Origin: Gammaproteobacteria bacterium
GTDB taxonomy: Bacteria; Pseudomonadota; Gammaproteobacteria; Coxiellales; Coxiellaceae
Length of the DNA: 7,814 nt
Reading direction: 5' to 3'
Assembly: GCA_021774015.1 (NCBI GenBank)
Contig: JAJFJO010000131.1
Span: 1 to 7,814 of the forward strand
Of the stretch, positions 1-6,009 are shown one piece after another; the stretch's first letter is position 1; the number at the start of each line of letters is the position of its first letter. Both the position numbers and the translations under genes were made by a program. Below the pieces are notes generated by a model, which saw only the letters and a list, made by a program, of their open reading frames with translations, was not told the origin of the DNA and ran no database searches.

Positions 1-706
1 CAGCGCCAGATGCACGAAAGGTGTCAACACGTAAATCAGCGGTATTAATATCAATCTCTTCAATCGCATCAGCCTCGGGCATCACGGCAACCGTACAAGC
101 AGAGGTGTGTATGCGGCCTTGCGATTCTGTGACAGGCACACGTTGTACGCGGTGAGCGCCCGACTCAAATTTCAATTGTGAATAAACACGGTCACCACTA
201 ATTTGTGCGATGATTTCTTTATAGCCACCTTGATCTGCTTCATGTTCAGATACAATGCTGACCTTCCATTTCCGTGTTTCGGCATAACGACAATACATGC
301 GGAATAAATCGCCTACAAAAATGGCCGCTTCATCGCCACCGGTACCCGCACGCACTTCTAAAAAGACATTGCGGCTATCATTAGGATCTTGTGGCAGCAA
401 TAACGTTCGCAGTTTTTGTTCCAGTTCGGCAATGGTGTCTTTTAGTGTGGTTAATTCTTCTTGTGCGAGTTCTTTGAGCTCTGGGTCAGGCTCTTCTTCC
501 AGCATTGTTTTGGCATGCTCGATATCTGCTTCGGCCTGTTGAAGTTGATTGAAGCATTGCACGATGGGTTCGATTTGCGCATATTCTTTGCCCAGATCGC
601 GAAATTTATTTTGATTGCTACTGATGGCGGGATCACTCATTAGTTGGCCCACTTCAATATAGCGTTCTGCAATGGTATCGAGTTTTATTTTTAATGATTC
701 TTTCAT
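1..706 (-). CDS. prfA: Peptide chain release factor 1 (RF1), 3' end missing
   Basis: RF1 recognises UAA and UAG stop codons on the ribosome and triggers release of the finished protein. The visible 235 residues hold the N-terminal helical domain (about 1-105), the conserved stretch VRAGTGGDEAA (118-128), which is typical of class I release factors, and the stop-codon reading motif P191-V192-T193 in RVPVTESQGR. PxT distinguishes RF1 from RF2, which has SPF. The frame runs off the left edge at RASGA, immediately before the expected GGQ catalytic loop, so the peptidyl-tRNA hydrolysis motif and C-terminus lie outside. The ATG at 704-706 gives the usual N-terminus (MKES...). No good Shine-Dalgarno sequence precedes it. 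The gene begins 18 bases after the hemA stop, so it is probably read from the hemA transcript, and its translation may depend on hemA. hemA-prfA is the E. coli order, where prmC follows. Confidence 0.97.
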   Translation of the reverse strand, partial: MKESLKIKLDTIAERYIEVGQLMSDPAISSNQNKFRDLGKEYAQIEPIVQCFNQLQQAEADIEHAKTMLEEEPDPELKELAQEELTTLKDTIAELEQKLRTLLLPQDPNDSRNVFLEVRAGTGGDEAAIFVGDLFRMYCRYAETRKWKVSIVSEHEADQGGYKEIIAQISGDRVYSQLKFESGAHRVQRVPVTESQGRIHTSACTVAVMPEADAIEEIDINTADLRVDTFRASGA

Positions 707-724
707 AGGGGTGCTATTGTATCG

Positions 725-1966
725 TTAAAGTTCAAATAAGTCTTTAGCAAGTAGCAGCATATCGACGTTATCTTCATGTGCTGCTTCGCGAAGTTTGAGA
801 GTAGGTCCATGCATAATTTTATTAATCAATACATGCGAAAAAGTATGTAATACAGCTTGAGGATCGTGCCCCCTTTGTATTTGCTCAACAGCTTTTTCGA
901 GTTCAGCCTGCTTAAGGGACTCTAGCTGGTGTCGATAATCATGAATCATGTCACCGGCACTTAATAAACGTAACTGGCGCATATAATTCATGCTGTGAAT
1001 GTCTACCATGGCTTCAGCTTGTTGTGCCGCCTGTTCGCGATTTTTTAAGTTATCGTTAATGACGCTCTGTAAATCATCAATATTATAAAGATACACATCT
1101 TCAAGTTGTGCCACCTCAGGTTCAATATCGCGAGGCACAGCAAGGTCTGCCATAAATAATGGGCGGCGTTTACCCGATTTCACTACGTTTTCAATCAGGC
1201 CTTTGCCTAAGATGGGCAGTTGGCTCGCCGTTGCGCTGATGACGATATCTGTATTGTTCAAACAATGTGGGATATCACCAATGCGTATTGCCTCACCCTC
1301 AAATTGATCAGCAAGTTCATGAGCACGCTCAACAGTCCGGTTTGCGAAAGTGATCTGTTTTACCCCTTGCCCGCTTAAGTGTGTGGCGATCAGTTCAATG
1401 GTTTTGCCCGCCCCAATCAACAAGACTCGGCAGCGCGATAACTGGCTGTAAATGCGTTTGGCGAGCTGTACAGTGGCATATGCCAAAGTCACTGGGCAGC
1501 GCCCAATCTCGCTTTCAGCGCGGATGTGCTTGCAAGCGGAAAATACAGAAGGGAAAAGGTGTTGCATGTGTTTGCCGACCGCACCAGTTTCTGAAGCAAT
1601 CTGGTAAGCTTGCTTTACTTGCCCAAAAATTTCGGGCTCACCCAACGCCATAGAATCTAGGCCGCTCGCTACACGCATTAGGTGGCGGATCGCATCAACC
1701 CCTTGATAATAATAACAAAATGGCGTTATATCGAGTTTGCTTTGTAAATGGTAATCACGTAGCCACTGCATAATGGTGTCGCTATGATTAGGCGTTGTAT
1801 AGATTTCTGTGCGATTACAGGTGGAGACTAGCACCGCCTCGTTGACGGCACGTCGACTCATAAGGTCTGTGAGCGCTTGAGTCGTGTGCGTGGGGTCAAA
1901 AACCATCTGCTCACGTACATCTAGCGGCGCTGTTTTATGATTGATGCCATAAGTGATGATAGGCAT
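725..1966 (-). CDS. hemA: Glutamyl-tRNA reductase
   Basis: This enzyme reduces glutamyl-tRNA(Glu) to glutamate-1-semialdehyde with NADPH, the first committed step of C5-pathway tetrapyrrole (heme) synthesis in the cytoplasm. The 413-residue length is normal. The N-terminal catalytic domain opens with the typical ITYGINHKTAPLDVRE and contains the nucleophile Cys50 in STCNRTEIY. GEPEIFGQVKQAY (about 108-120) is the conserved tRNA/substrate region. A Rossmann NADPH domain follows, with VLLIGAGKTIEL and FANRT, then ATASQLP and AVPRDIEPEV. The C-terminal part is the long helical dimerisation domain. The glycine loop reads GAGKTIEL where E. coli, from memory, has GAGETIEL; this is probably a tolerated substitution. 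The ATG start gives the canonical N-terminus, although its Shine-Dalgarno is weak (GGGA about 11 bases upstream). It probably heads a hemA-prfA operon served by the extended -10 element at 1998-2006. Confidence 0.98.
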   Translation of the reverse strand: MPIITYGINHKTAPLDVREQMVFDPTHTTQALTDLMSRRAVNEAVLVSTCNRTEIYTTPNHSDTIMQWLRDYHLQSKLDITPFCYYYQGVDAIRHLMRVASGLDSMALGEPEIFGQVKQAYQIASETGAVGKHMQHLFPSVFSACKHIRAESEIGRCPVTLAYATVQLAKRIYSQLSRCRVLLIGAGKTIELIATHLSGQGVKQITFANRTVERAHELADQFEGEAIRIGDIPHCLNNTDIVISATASQLPILGKGLIENVVKSGKRRPLFMADLAVPRDIEPEVAQLEDVYLYNIDDLQSVINDNLKNREQAAQQAEAMVDIHSMNYMRQLRLLSAGDMIHDYRHQLESLKQAELEKAVEQIQRGHDPQAVLHTFSHVLINKIMHGPTLKLREAAHEDNVDMLLLAKDLFEL

Positions 1967-1997
1967 TTGTGCTTAGTCCCGTTGTTCAGTTGCCGGG

Positions 1998-2006
1998 ATC
2001 ATATCA
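1998..2006 (-). promoter_or_regulatory. Possible hemA promoter (extended -10)
   Basis: On the minus strand this reads TGATATGAT, an extended -10 element (TG, one base, TATGAT). It would start transcription roughly 25 bases before the hemA ATG. No good -35 hexamer stands at 16-18 bases, which is acceptable for extended -10 promoters. This is prediction by eye only. Confidence 0.4.
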
Positions 2007-2053
2007 TAAAATGACCAGTGGTTCTCGTTTTCTAGGTGGGTGTAGTTTCTATT

Positions 2054-2100
2054 GAAAAGAGAGGCCTTGCTTGAGCCGTTCCATTGCGGGGCCTCTCTCT
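2054..2100 (-). terminator. Rho-independent terminator of the L,D-transpeptidase gene
   Basis: Arms 2058-2066 and 2090-2098 form a perfect 9-bp inverted repeat (AGAGAGGCC/GGCCTCTCT). Two further G-C pairs close above a small internal mismatch. On the minus strand the hairpin is followed by TTTTC, a short T-run, and it begins about 30 bases after the transpeptidase stop, as expected for its terminator. It separates that gene from the hemA promoter. Read on the plus strand the stem is longer (13 bp with two G-U pairs), but it is followed by CTTTATG and no plus-strand gene precedes it. Confidence 0.75.
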
Positions 2101-2128
2101 TTATGACAATATCCTTGTCTGTGTTGGC

Positions 2129-2737
2129 TTAATACGGCAGCACTTTTACACGAGTACCAATGCGCATGAAATTGCTACTTAACCACTGTGCGGCGGAGGT
2201 GGTGACGCGTATGCAACCATGACTACCATTACGGTTTGAGATCTGGGGTGAACCGTGTATGGCATAGCCCTTGTTGAAGTGCATACAGTAAGGCATGGGT
2301 GCTCCGCCGCGTGGGAGTGGGTATTTGCTCGATTTACAGGCGAAGCTGCCTTTTGAGTGGACGGCAAAGTTTCCTCGTGGTGTGCGACAAGGTCGGCCAA
2401 CGTCGGCGCAGTAATGGGCGCCGCCATTGGCGATGCCGTGAGCCATACGGCGACCACTTTTATCATATGCGGCCCAGATTTTATAACGCGGGCTAAAAAC
2501 AAATGTTCTGCGATTAGAGCCTGCGATTTGCTTGGGAAATACGCTATTCACATACCGTCTTCCATAGCCAGCATATTTAGGCAGTGTTTTGGTGTCGATG
2601 GCAGCAATATGTGGATCTATGTGCTGGTAACAGTTACTGATAGTATCGCAGGCGGGTTTTTGGGTGGGTGCGGCAGTGGCGCTGTTAATGCTCCAAATAA
2701 ACCCATACGTAATGGCAAATATAATTAAAACCTTCAT
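2129..2737 (-). CDS. Secreted L,D-transpeptidase (YkuD domain), EnhA-like
   Basis: This is a predicted periplasmic YkuD-family enzyme of 202 residues. Such enzymes make 3-3 peptidoglycan cross-links or attach lipoproteins to peptidoglycan. The catalytic signature is clear: H161-G162 in AIHGSPQ, followed by S172-H173-G174-C175-I176-R177 with Cys175 as nucleophile. The N-terminus MKVLIIFAITYGFIWSINSA is a signal peptide, probably cut near Ala22/Ala23. The catalytic domain covers roughly 75-202. Extra cysteines (30, 36, 110, 117, 134, 151) suggest disulfides in the periplasm. The segments YCADVGRPCRTPRGNF and PRGGAPMPYCMHF resemble, from memory, Legionella enhanced-entry protein EnhA and its relatives; the enzyme's actual acceptor is unknown. 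The ATG at 2735-2737 is chosen because AGGAG sits 7 bases upstream and it starts the signal peptide. A TTG start 57 bases earlier would bury the signal peptide. The gene is flanked by its own terminator and probably its own promoter. Confidence 0.92.
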   Translation of the reverse strand: MKVLIIFAITYGFIWSINSATAAPTQKPACDTISNCYQHIDPHIAAIDTKTLPKYAGYGRRYVNSVFPKQIAGSNRRTFVFSPRYKIWAAYDKSGRRMAHGIANGGAHYCADVGRPCRTPRGNFAVHSKGSFACKSSKYPLPRGGAPMPYCMHFNKGYAIHGSPQISNRNGSHGCIRVTTSAAQWLSSNFMRIGTRVKVLPY

Positions 2738-2744
2738 TATTAAG

Positions 2745-2749
2745 CTCCT
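2745..2749 (-). promoter_or_regulatory. Ribosome binding site deciding the transpeptidase start
   Basis: AGGAG on the minus strand, 7 bases before the ATG at 2737. It supports the shorter product, which begins with the signal peptide, over an upstream TTG start at 2794. Confidence 0.85.
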
Positions 2750-3055
2750 CTCTTTTAAAAACGTGTTGAGGGGAAGCTTCCTTTCTTCTTTCAATATAGA
2801 AACAATCCTGTTTTAAATAATAGTACATACGTTCTTTTTTTAGTGTTATTTATCAACAAATGCTACTAAAATTTTGTTTGACCATTGATCCGTGCCCAGT
2901 TCTGCCGCCTATGTTTCAAGATAGCCTGTGTTTTTATAAATACCTGTTAAATATCCAAAAACCATTGCCTCTAGTGGCGTGGCAACATGTTCCTTGTTAT
3001 CATCCTCTTAGGACTATTGATCGGCAGATTGACAGTTTTATTAAATTTTTCTGAA

Positions 3056-3060
3056 AAGGA
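3056..3060 (+). promoter_or_regulatory. Ribosome binding site deciding the lolB start
   Basis: AAGGA ends 7 bases before the GTG at 3068. It favours that GTG over the in-frame ATG at 2987, which would add 27 residues in front of a normal lipoprotein signal peptide. Confidence 0.75.
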
Positions 3061-3067
3061 TGCGGTT

Positions 3068-3709
3068 GTGGCGAAGAAATGGTCGAAAATCGTTGGGTTG
3101 TTGACAGTTTTGGCGTTAACGGGCTGTGTAAACCTGCGTGTACCGGATGAAGATATTGTGTTTAAACACGTTTCGCCTGCGGCCCGGCAAGAGCAGCTGG
3201 GGTTGATACGTCATTGGCGAATCACGGGTGCTTTCAGTATTCGGGTGCCAGGTCAAAGCCCTGCGCTGGCCAATTATGTCTGGAATCAGTTGGGTCAAAA
3301 TAGTTATAGGATCAAGTTGGCTTCTTCTTTGAATCTTTATACCGCGATGATCGTGGGTCGCTATGGCAGTGTGACGCTATGGAAAACAAGCACTAAGCAT
3401 TTCACGGCTAAAACGCCAGAAGCATTAATGGAAAGAGAAATGGGTTGGTATTTGCCAATTAGAGACATGTTCTATTGGGTGCGTGGTATACCAGCGCCAG
3501 GAAAAGCGGCGACGACTTTTGATCAGTACGGCCATTTGCGAACCTTGCGGCAAAAAGGCTGGATTATTGATTACGATCGTTATCAAGTTGAAAATGAGAT
3601 TGATTTGCCACGATTGATCACGATGCAGCGTGGAAATATTCATGTGCGCTTGGTGATTAAAGGTTGGAAGTTGTTGATGAAGCCATTGAGCATACAAGAA
3701 CCAGATTAA
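3068..3709 (+). CDS. lolB: Outer-membrane lipoprotein receptor LolB
   Basis: LolB sits on the inner face of the outer membrane, takes lipoproteins from the periplasmic carrier LolA and inserts them into that membrane. Starting at GTG 3068 the product is 213 residues, close to the family norm. It has a short lipoprotein signal peptide, two lysines then a hydrophobic core, and a lipobox L17-T18-G19-C20, so Cys20 would be the lipidated residue. The mature part carries LolB hallmarks: RHWRITGAFSIRVPG, the block around ALMEREMGWYLPIRDMFYWVRGIPAPG (given here only as a landmark, about 127-151), a GW-I-YDRY segment, and VRLVIKGWKL near the end. There is an in-frame ATG 81 bases upstream, but it lacks comparable support. 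The stop codon overlaps the ispE start (TAATG), implying one transcript and coupled translation. Divergence from hemA matches the E. coli arrangement except for the inserted transpeptidase. Confidence 0.95.
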   Translation: MAKKWSKIVGLLTVLALTGCVNLRVPDEDIVFKHVSPAARQEQLGLIRHWRITGAFSIRVPGQSPALANYVWNQLGQNSYRIKLASSLNLYTAMIVGRYGSVTLWKTSTKHFTAKTPEALMEREMGWYLPIRDMFYWVRGIPAPGKAATTFDQYGHLRTLRQKGWIIDYDRYQVENEIDLPRLITMQRGNIHVRLVIKGWKLLMKPLSIQEPD

Positions 3710-4560
3710 TGGCAAATAGTGACCATTTAACACTGCCTTCGCCAGCAAAGTTGAACTTATTTTTACATATACTGGGTCAGCGTGAAGATGGTTATCATAA
3801 CTTACAAACACTCTATCAGTTTGTAGATTACTGCGATGTGATGCGTTTTCGTGTGCTTGATCATGCCGATATTCAAATAACGGTAGAAGGCGCCGATATC
3901 CCGCGGCAGGATAATTTGGTATATCAAGCAGCGCTTCTAATGCGCCAACACCGTAACTCTAAAAAAGGTATAGATATACAGCTTAATAAACGCTTGCCGA
4001 TGGGCGCGGGTATTGGGGGTGGTAGTTCCAACGCTGCGACCACATTATTGGCGCTGAACGTCTTATGGGAAGCACACCTGTCGCTGGAAGAGTTGCATCA
4101 GTACGCATTGGGCTTGGGTGCAGATGTTCCTGTGTTTGTTCATGGCCATGCTGCCTGGGCTGAGGGGATTGGTGAGCAGCTTACCTCGATGATCGTTCCG
4201 GAGTGCTGGTATCTCTTGTTATTTGTTCCTCGGCATATTGATACGGAGCATATTTTTAACGATGCCCGATTGACACGTGATAGTGCAGCACTCACAATAT
4301 CCCACTACCATCCCTGGGATGGGCATAATGATTTTGAGCCGGTGGTTCGGTTGGATTATCCTGAAGTAGCCACTGCGATTGATTGGCTTAAGCAACATGC
4401 TCCCGCACGGATGTCAGGCAGTGGCAGCACCGTGTTCGCACCATTTGACACGCGTGAAGAAGCTAGTAGAATAGCGGCCCAAGTTCCTGAGAATTTGAAA
4501 GCGGTTGTGGTGAAGGGTTTGAATCACTCACCATTACATATAGCATTACAGAGTAGTTAG
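3709..4560 (+). CDS. ispE: 4-diphosphocytidyl-2-C-methyl-D-erythritol kinase
   Basis: IspE phosphorylates CDP-methylerythritol with ATP in the cytoplasm, the fourth enzyme of the MEP pathway to isoprenoid precursors. The product is 283 residues, the same length as E. coli IspE. It opens with LPSPAKLNLFLHILGQREDGYH, whose Lys14 corresponds to the conserved active-site lysine. The GHMP-kinase ATP loop LPMGAGIGGGSSNAAT spans about 96-111. LGADVPVF contains Asp139, the expected catalytic base. The C-terminal GHMP motif is ARMSGSGSTVFA (233-244), and the protein ends in the familiar NHSPLH. The start is taken at the ATG sharing its A with the lolB TAA; an ATG 45 bases earlier inside lolB would add 15 non-conserved residues. 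No clear Shine-Dalgarno is present, so translation is probably coupled to lolB. Confidence 0.98.
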   Translation: MANSDHLTLPSPAKLNLFLHILGQREDGYHNLQTLYQFVDYCDVMRFRVLDHADIQITVEGADIPRQDNLVYQAALLMRQHRNSKKGIDIQLNKRLPMGAGIGGGSSNAATTLLALNVLWEAHLSLEELHQYALGLGADVPVFVHGHAAWAEGIGEQLTSMIVPECWYLLLFVPRHIDTEHIFNDARLTRDSAALTISHYHPWDGHNDFEPVVRLDYPEVATAIDWLKQHAPARMSGSGSTVFAPFDTREEASRIAAQVPENLKAVVVKGLNHSPLHIALQSS

Positions 4561-4565
4561 TATAC

Positions 4566-4640
4566 TGGGGTGTCGCCAAGTGGTAAGGCACGGGGTTTTG
4601 ATCTCCGCATTCCAAGGTTCGAATCCTTGCATCCCAGCCA
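4566..4640 (+). tRNA. tRNA-Gln (anticodon UUG)
   Basis: A complete 75-base cloverleaf with encoded CCA. The acceptor stem is TGGGGTG with CATCCCA and one G-U pair. The D arm is GCC...GGC around AAGTGGTAA. The anticodon stem is CGGGG/CTCCG with loop TTTTGAT, giving anticodon TTG, which reads CAA (and CAG by wobble). The variable loop is CATTC. The T arm is CAAGG-TTCGAAT-CCTTG, and discriminator G precedes CCA. It begins five bases after the ispE stop with no room for its own promoter, so it is most likely cut out of an ispE-tRNA-prs transcript. A tRNA-Gln between ispE and prs is, from memory, also found in Pseudomonas. Confidence 0.98.
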
Positions 4641-4731
4641 ATTTTTGCCAGACGAGATGTCTTGCAGCAAGCGATAGTTCAGCTTAATGGGTGACGATAG
4701 GTTGCTCTGGATAAAAATTCTCTATACATTT

Positions 4732-4736
4732 AAGGA
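4732..4736 (+). promoter_or_regulatory. Ribosome binding site for prs
   Basis: AAGGA, six bases before the GTG start at 4743. The 102 bases between the tRNA and prs contain no convincing PurR-like operator. TTGCTC (4702-4707) and TATACA (4723-4728) are only 15 bases apart, so any local promoter is doubtful. Confidence 0.75.
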
Positions 4737-4742
4737 ACTTTT

Positions 4743-5693
4743 GTGTCTAACATCAAAATTTTTAGTGGTAACTCCAGCCCAGTTCTTTCCAAGTTTGTCG
4801 CTAAACATTTAGACCTGCCCTTGGGCTCCATTATTGTGGATCGTTTTAGTGATGGTGAAATCCGCGTTGAGATTTTAGAGAATGTTCGTGGCCGAGAAAT
4901 TTTTATCGTGCAATCCACTTGTGCACCGGCGAATGAAAATTTGATGGAATTATTGATTATGGCAGATGCGTTTCGACGTGCATCGGCGGCAAGCATCACG
5001 GCAGTGGTTCCCTACTTTGGTTATGCCCGACAAGATCGTCGTGTGCGTTCAGCGCGTGTTCCTATCACCGCAAAAGTGATTGCTGATATGATGGCATCTG
5101 TTGGCATTGGTCGCTTGATCACGGTTGATTTGCATGCCGATCAAATTCAGGGTTTCTTTTATATGCCAGTAGATAATATCTACGCAAGCAATGTAATGTT
5201 TGAAGATGATCGCTTTTTAGATAAGTTTCCACAAGCGCTTGTCGTGTCGCCTGATGTGGGTGGTGTGGTGCGTGCGCGAGCGATTGCAAAACGCCTTAAC
5301 GATTCTGACTTAGCCATTATCGATAAACGTCGTCCTAGCGCTAATCAATCTGAGGTAATGAATGTAATTGGTGAAGTGGCAGATAAACATTGCGTTATTG
5401 TTGATGATATTGTTGATACCGCAGGAACTTTATGTCACGCCGCGCAAGCATTAAAAGATAAAGGTGCAAAAACGGTTAGGGCGTATTGCACACATCCAGT
5501 GTTATCAGGCATTGCTATCGATAACGTAGTGAACTCCAGCTTAGATGAGCTGGTTGTTAGTGACACTATTCCGCTTACTGAAGCAGCATCAGAGTGTGGC
5601 AAAATTAGGCAGGTATCATTGAGCCGCCTGATTGCTGAAACCATTTCGCGCGTTAATCAAAAAGAGTCGGTGAGTTCTTTGTTTATTGATTAA
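4743..5693 (+). CDS. prs: Ribose-phosphate pyrophosphokinase (PRPP synthetase)
   Basis: Prs makes PRPP from ribose-5-phosphate and ATP in the cytoplasm, feeding purine, pyrimidine, histidine, tryptophan and NAD synthesis. The 316 residues match the class I family length (E. coli 315). Visible motifs in order: RFSDGEIRVEI (34-44); the ATP-binding region around YARQDRR (94-100); VDLHADQIQGFF (128-139) with the active-site His131; SPDVGGVVRARA (169-180); IIDKRRP (192-198) with the catalytic Lys195 and Arg197; and the PRPP/ribose-phosphate loop VDDIVDTAGT (220-229). All key residues are intact. The GTG start is supported by AAGGA six bases upstream and a normal N-terminus (MSNIKIFSGN). In many gammaproteobacteria rplY and pth follow prs; here they do not follow within the window. 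Confidence 0.98.
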   Translation: MSNIKIFSGNSSPVLSKFVAKHLDLPLGSIIVDRFSDGEIRVEILENVRGREIFIVQSTCAPANENLMELLIMADAFRRASAASITAVVPYFGYARQDRRVRSARVPITAKVIADMMASVGIGRLITVDLHADQIQGFFYMPVDNIYASNVMFEDDRFLDKFPQALVVSPDVGGVVRARAIAKRLNDSDLAIIDKRRPSANQSEVMNVIGEVADKHCVIVDDIVDTAGTLCHAAQALKDKGAKTVRAYCTHPVLSGIAIDNVVNSSLDELVVSDTIPLTEAASECGKIRQVSLSRLIAETISRVNQKESVSSLFID

Positions 5694-6009
5694 GAGTATT
5701 TCTTTGGGAAATATAGCACCAAAATTCTGTATTTAAATAGTTAAAGCATGGTGTGTAACAAAGCCAAAAAACCTGACCAAGAAGCCATAGTAAACTTTTA
5801 ATAATTGATTTTTGTCCCAAGCATTATCAGTGTTTTTTACGTACATATCGAGCTTGTTTTTTGTTTGCCAAGGCAGCTATCACATGGTAGGGTGCTATTG
5901 AAGCTAGTTAAGAAACAGATGGCTGTTTTTACGAAGAGCAAGGGAGTATTGCCTTTGAAGCAGACCATATTATAGGTAGGTTATTCATTGTAAAAATAAG
6001 GAGTTTCCA
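5694..6009. other. AT-rich gap between prs and the unknown gene pair
   Basis: These 316 bases hold no gene I can support. T-rich runs occur (for example around 5832-5838 and 5856-5862), but no stem adjoins them, so I see no clear terminator for prs. TATTAT at 5968-5973 is a possible -10, but the nearest -35-like TTGCCT (5949-5954) is only 13 bases away. The last 12 bases carry the ribosome binding site of the next gene. A promoter for the unknown pair probably lies here but cannot be placed. Confidence 0.5.
5998..6003 (+). promoter_or_regulatory. Strong ribosome binding site of the first unknown gene
   Basis: AAGGAG, six bases before the ATG at 6010. It is stronger than the sites of the housekeeping genes in this window and supports real, efficient translation of an otherwise low-complexity frame. 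Confidence 0.85.

Larger units (their letters stand above)
2738..3067. other. Divergent intergenic region between the transpeptidase gene and lolB
   Basis: This AT-rich stretch holds the 5' leaders and presumably the promoters of two divergent genes. On the minus strand TATATT (2793-2798) is a possible -10 for the transpeptidase, without a good -35. On the plus strand TTGATC (3017-3022) and TATTAA (3039-3044), 16 bases apart, are a weak promoter candidate for lolB-ispE. GGAAGCTTCC at 2772-2781 is a perfect 10-bp palindrome in the transpeptidase leader, of unknown meaning. A 64-codon open frame at 2860-3054 has no ribosome binding site and no recognisable protein character. I see no RNA gene here. 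Confidence 0.5.

Noticed and set aside
2860..3054. 64-codon open frame in the transpeptidase-lolB gap
   Set aside because: It has no ribosome binding site, no recognisable protein character, and overlaps the probable lolB promoter.
4561..4566. TATACT as a -10 box for the tRNA gene
   Set aside because: It touches the first base of the tRNA, so transcription would start inside the mature molecule.
4623..4640. tRNA-Gln 3' end as an attachment site for an integrated element
   Set aside because: I see no second copy of the tRNA 3' end in the window, no integrase gene, and intact prs directly downstream.
4650..4675. Small hairpins after the tRNA (AGAC/GTCT and CTTGC/GCAAG) as a terminator
   Set aside because: Stems are only 4-5 bp with no T-run after them, and the second has an impossible one-base loop.
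5713..5898. 8-base inverted repeat ATAGCACC (5713-5720) and GGTGCTAT (5891-5898)
   Set aside because: One such pair is expected by chance in a gap of this size, and the arms are 170 bases apart.
5805..5974. Open frame of about 56 codons from a TTG in the prs-downstream gap
   Set aside because: It has only a TTG start, no Shine-Dalgarno sequence and no recognisable protein features.
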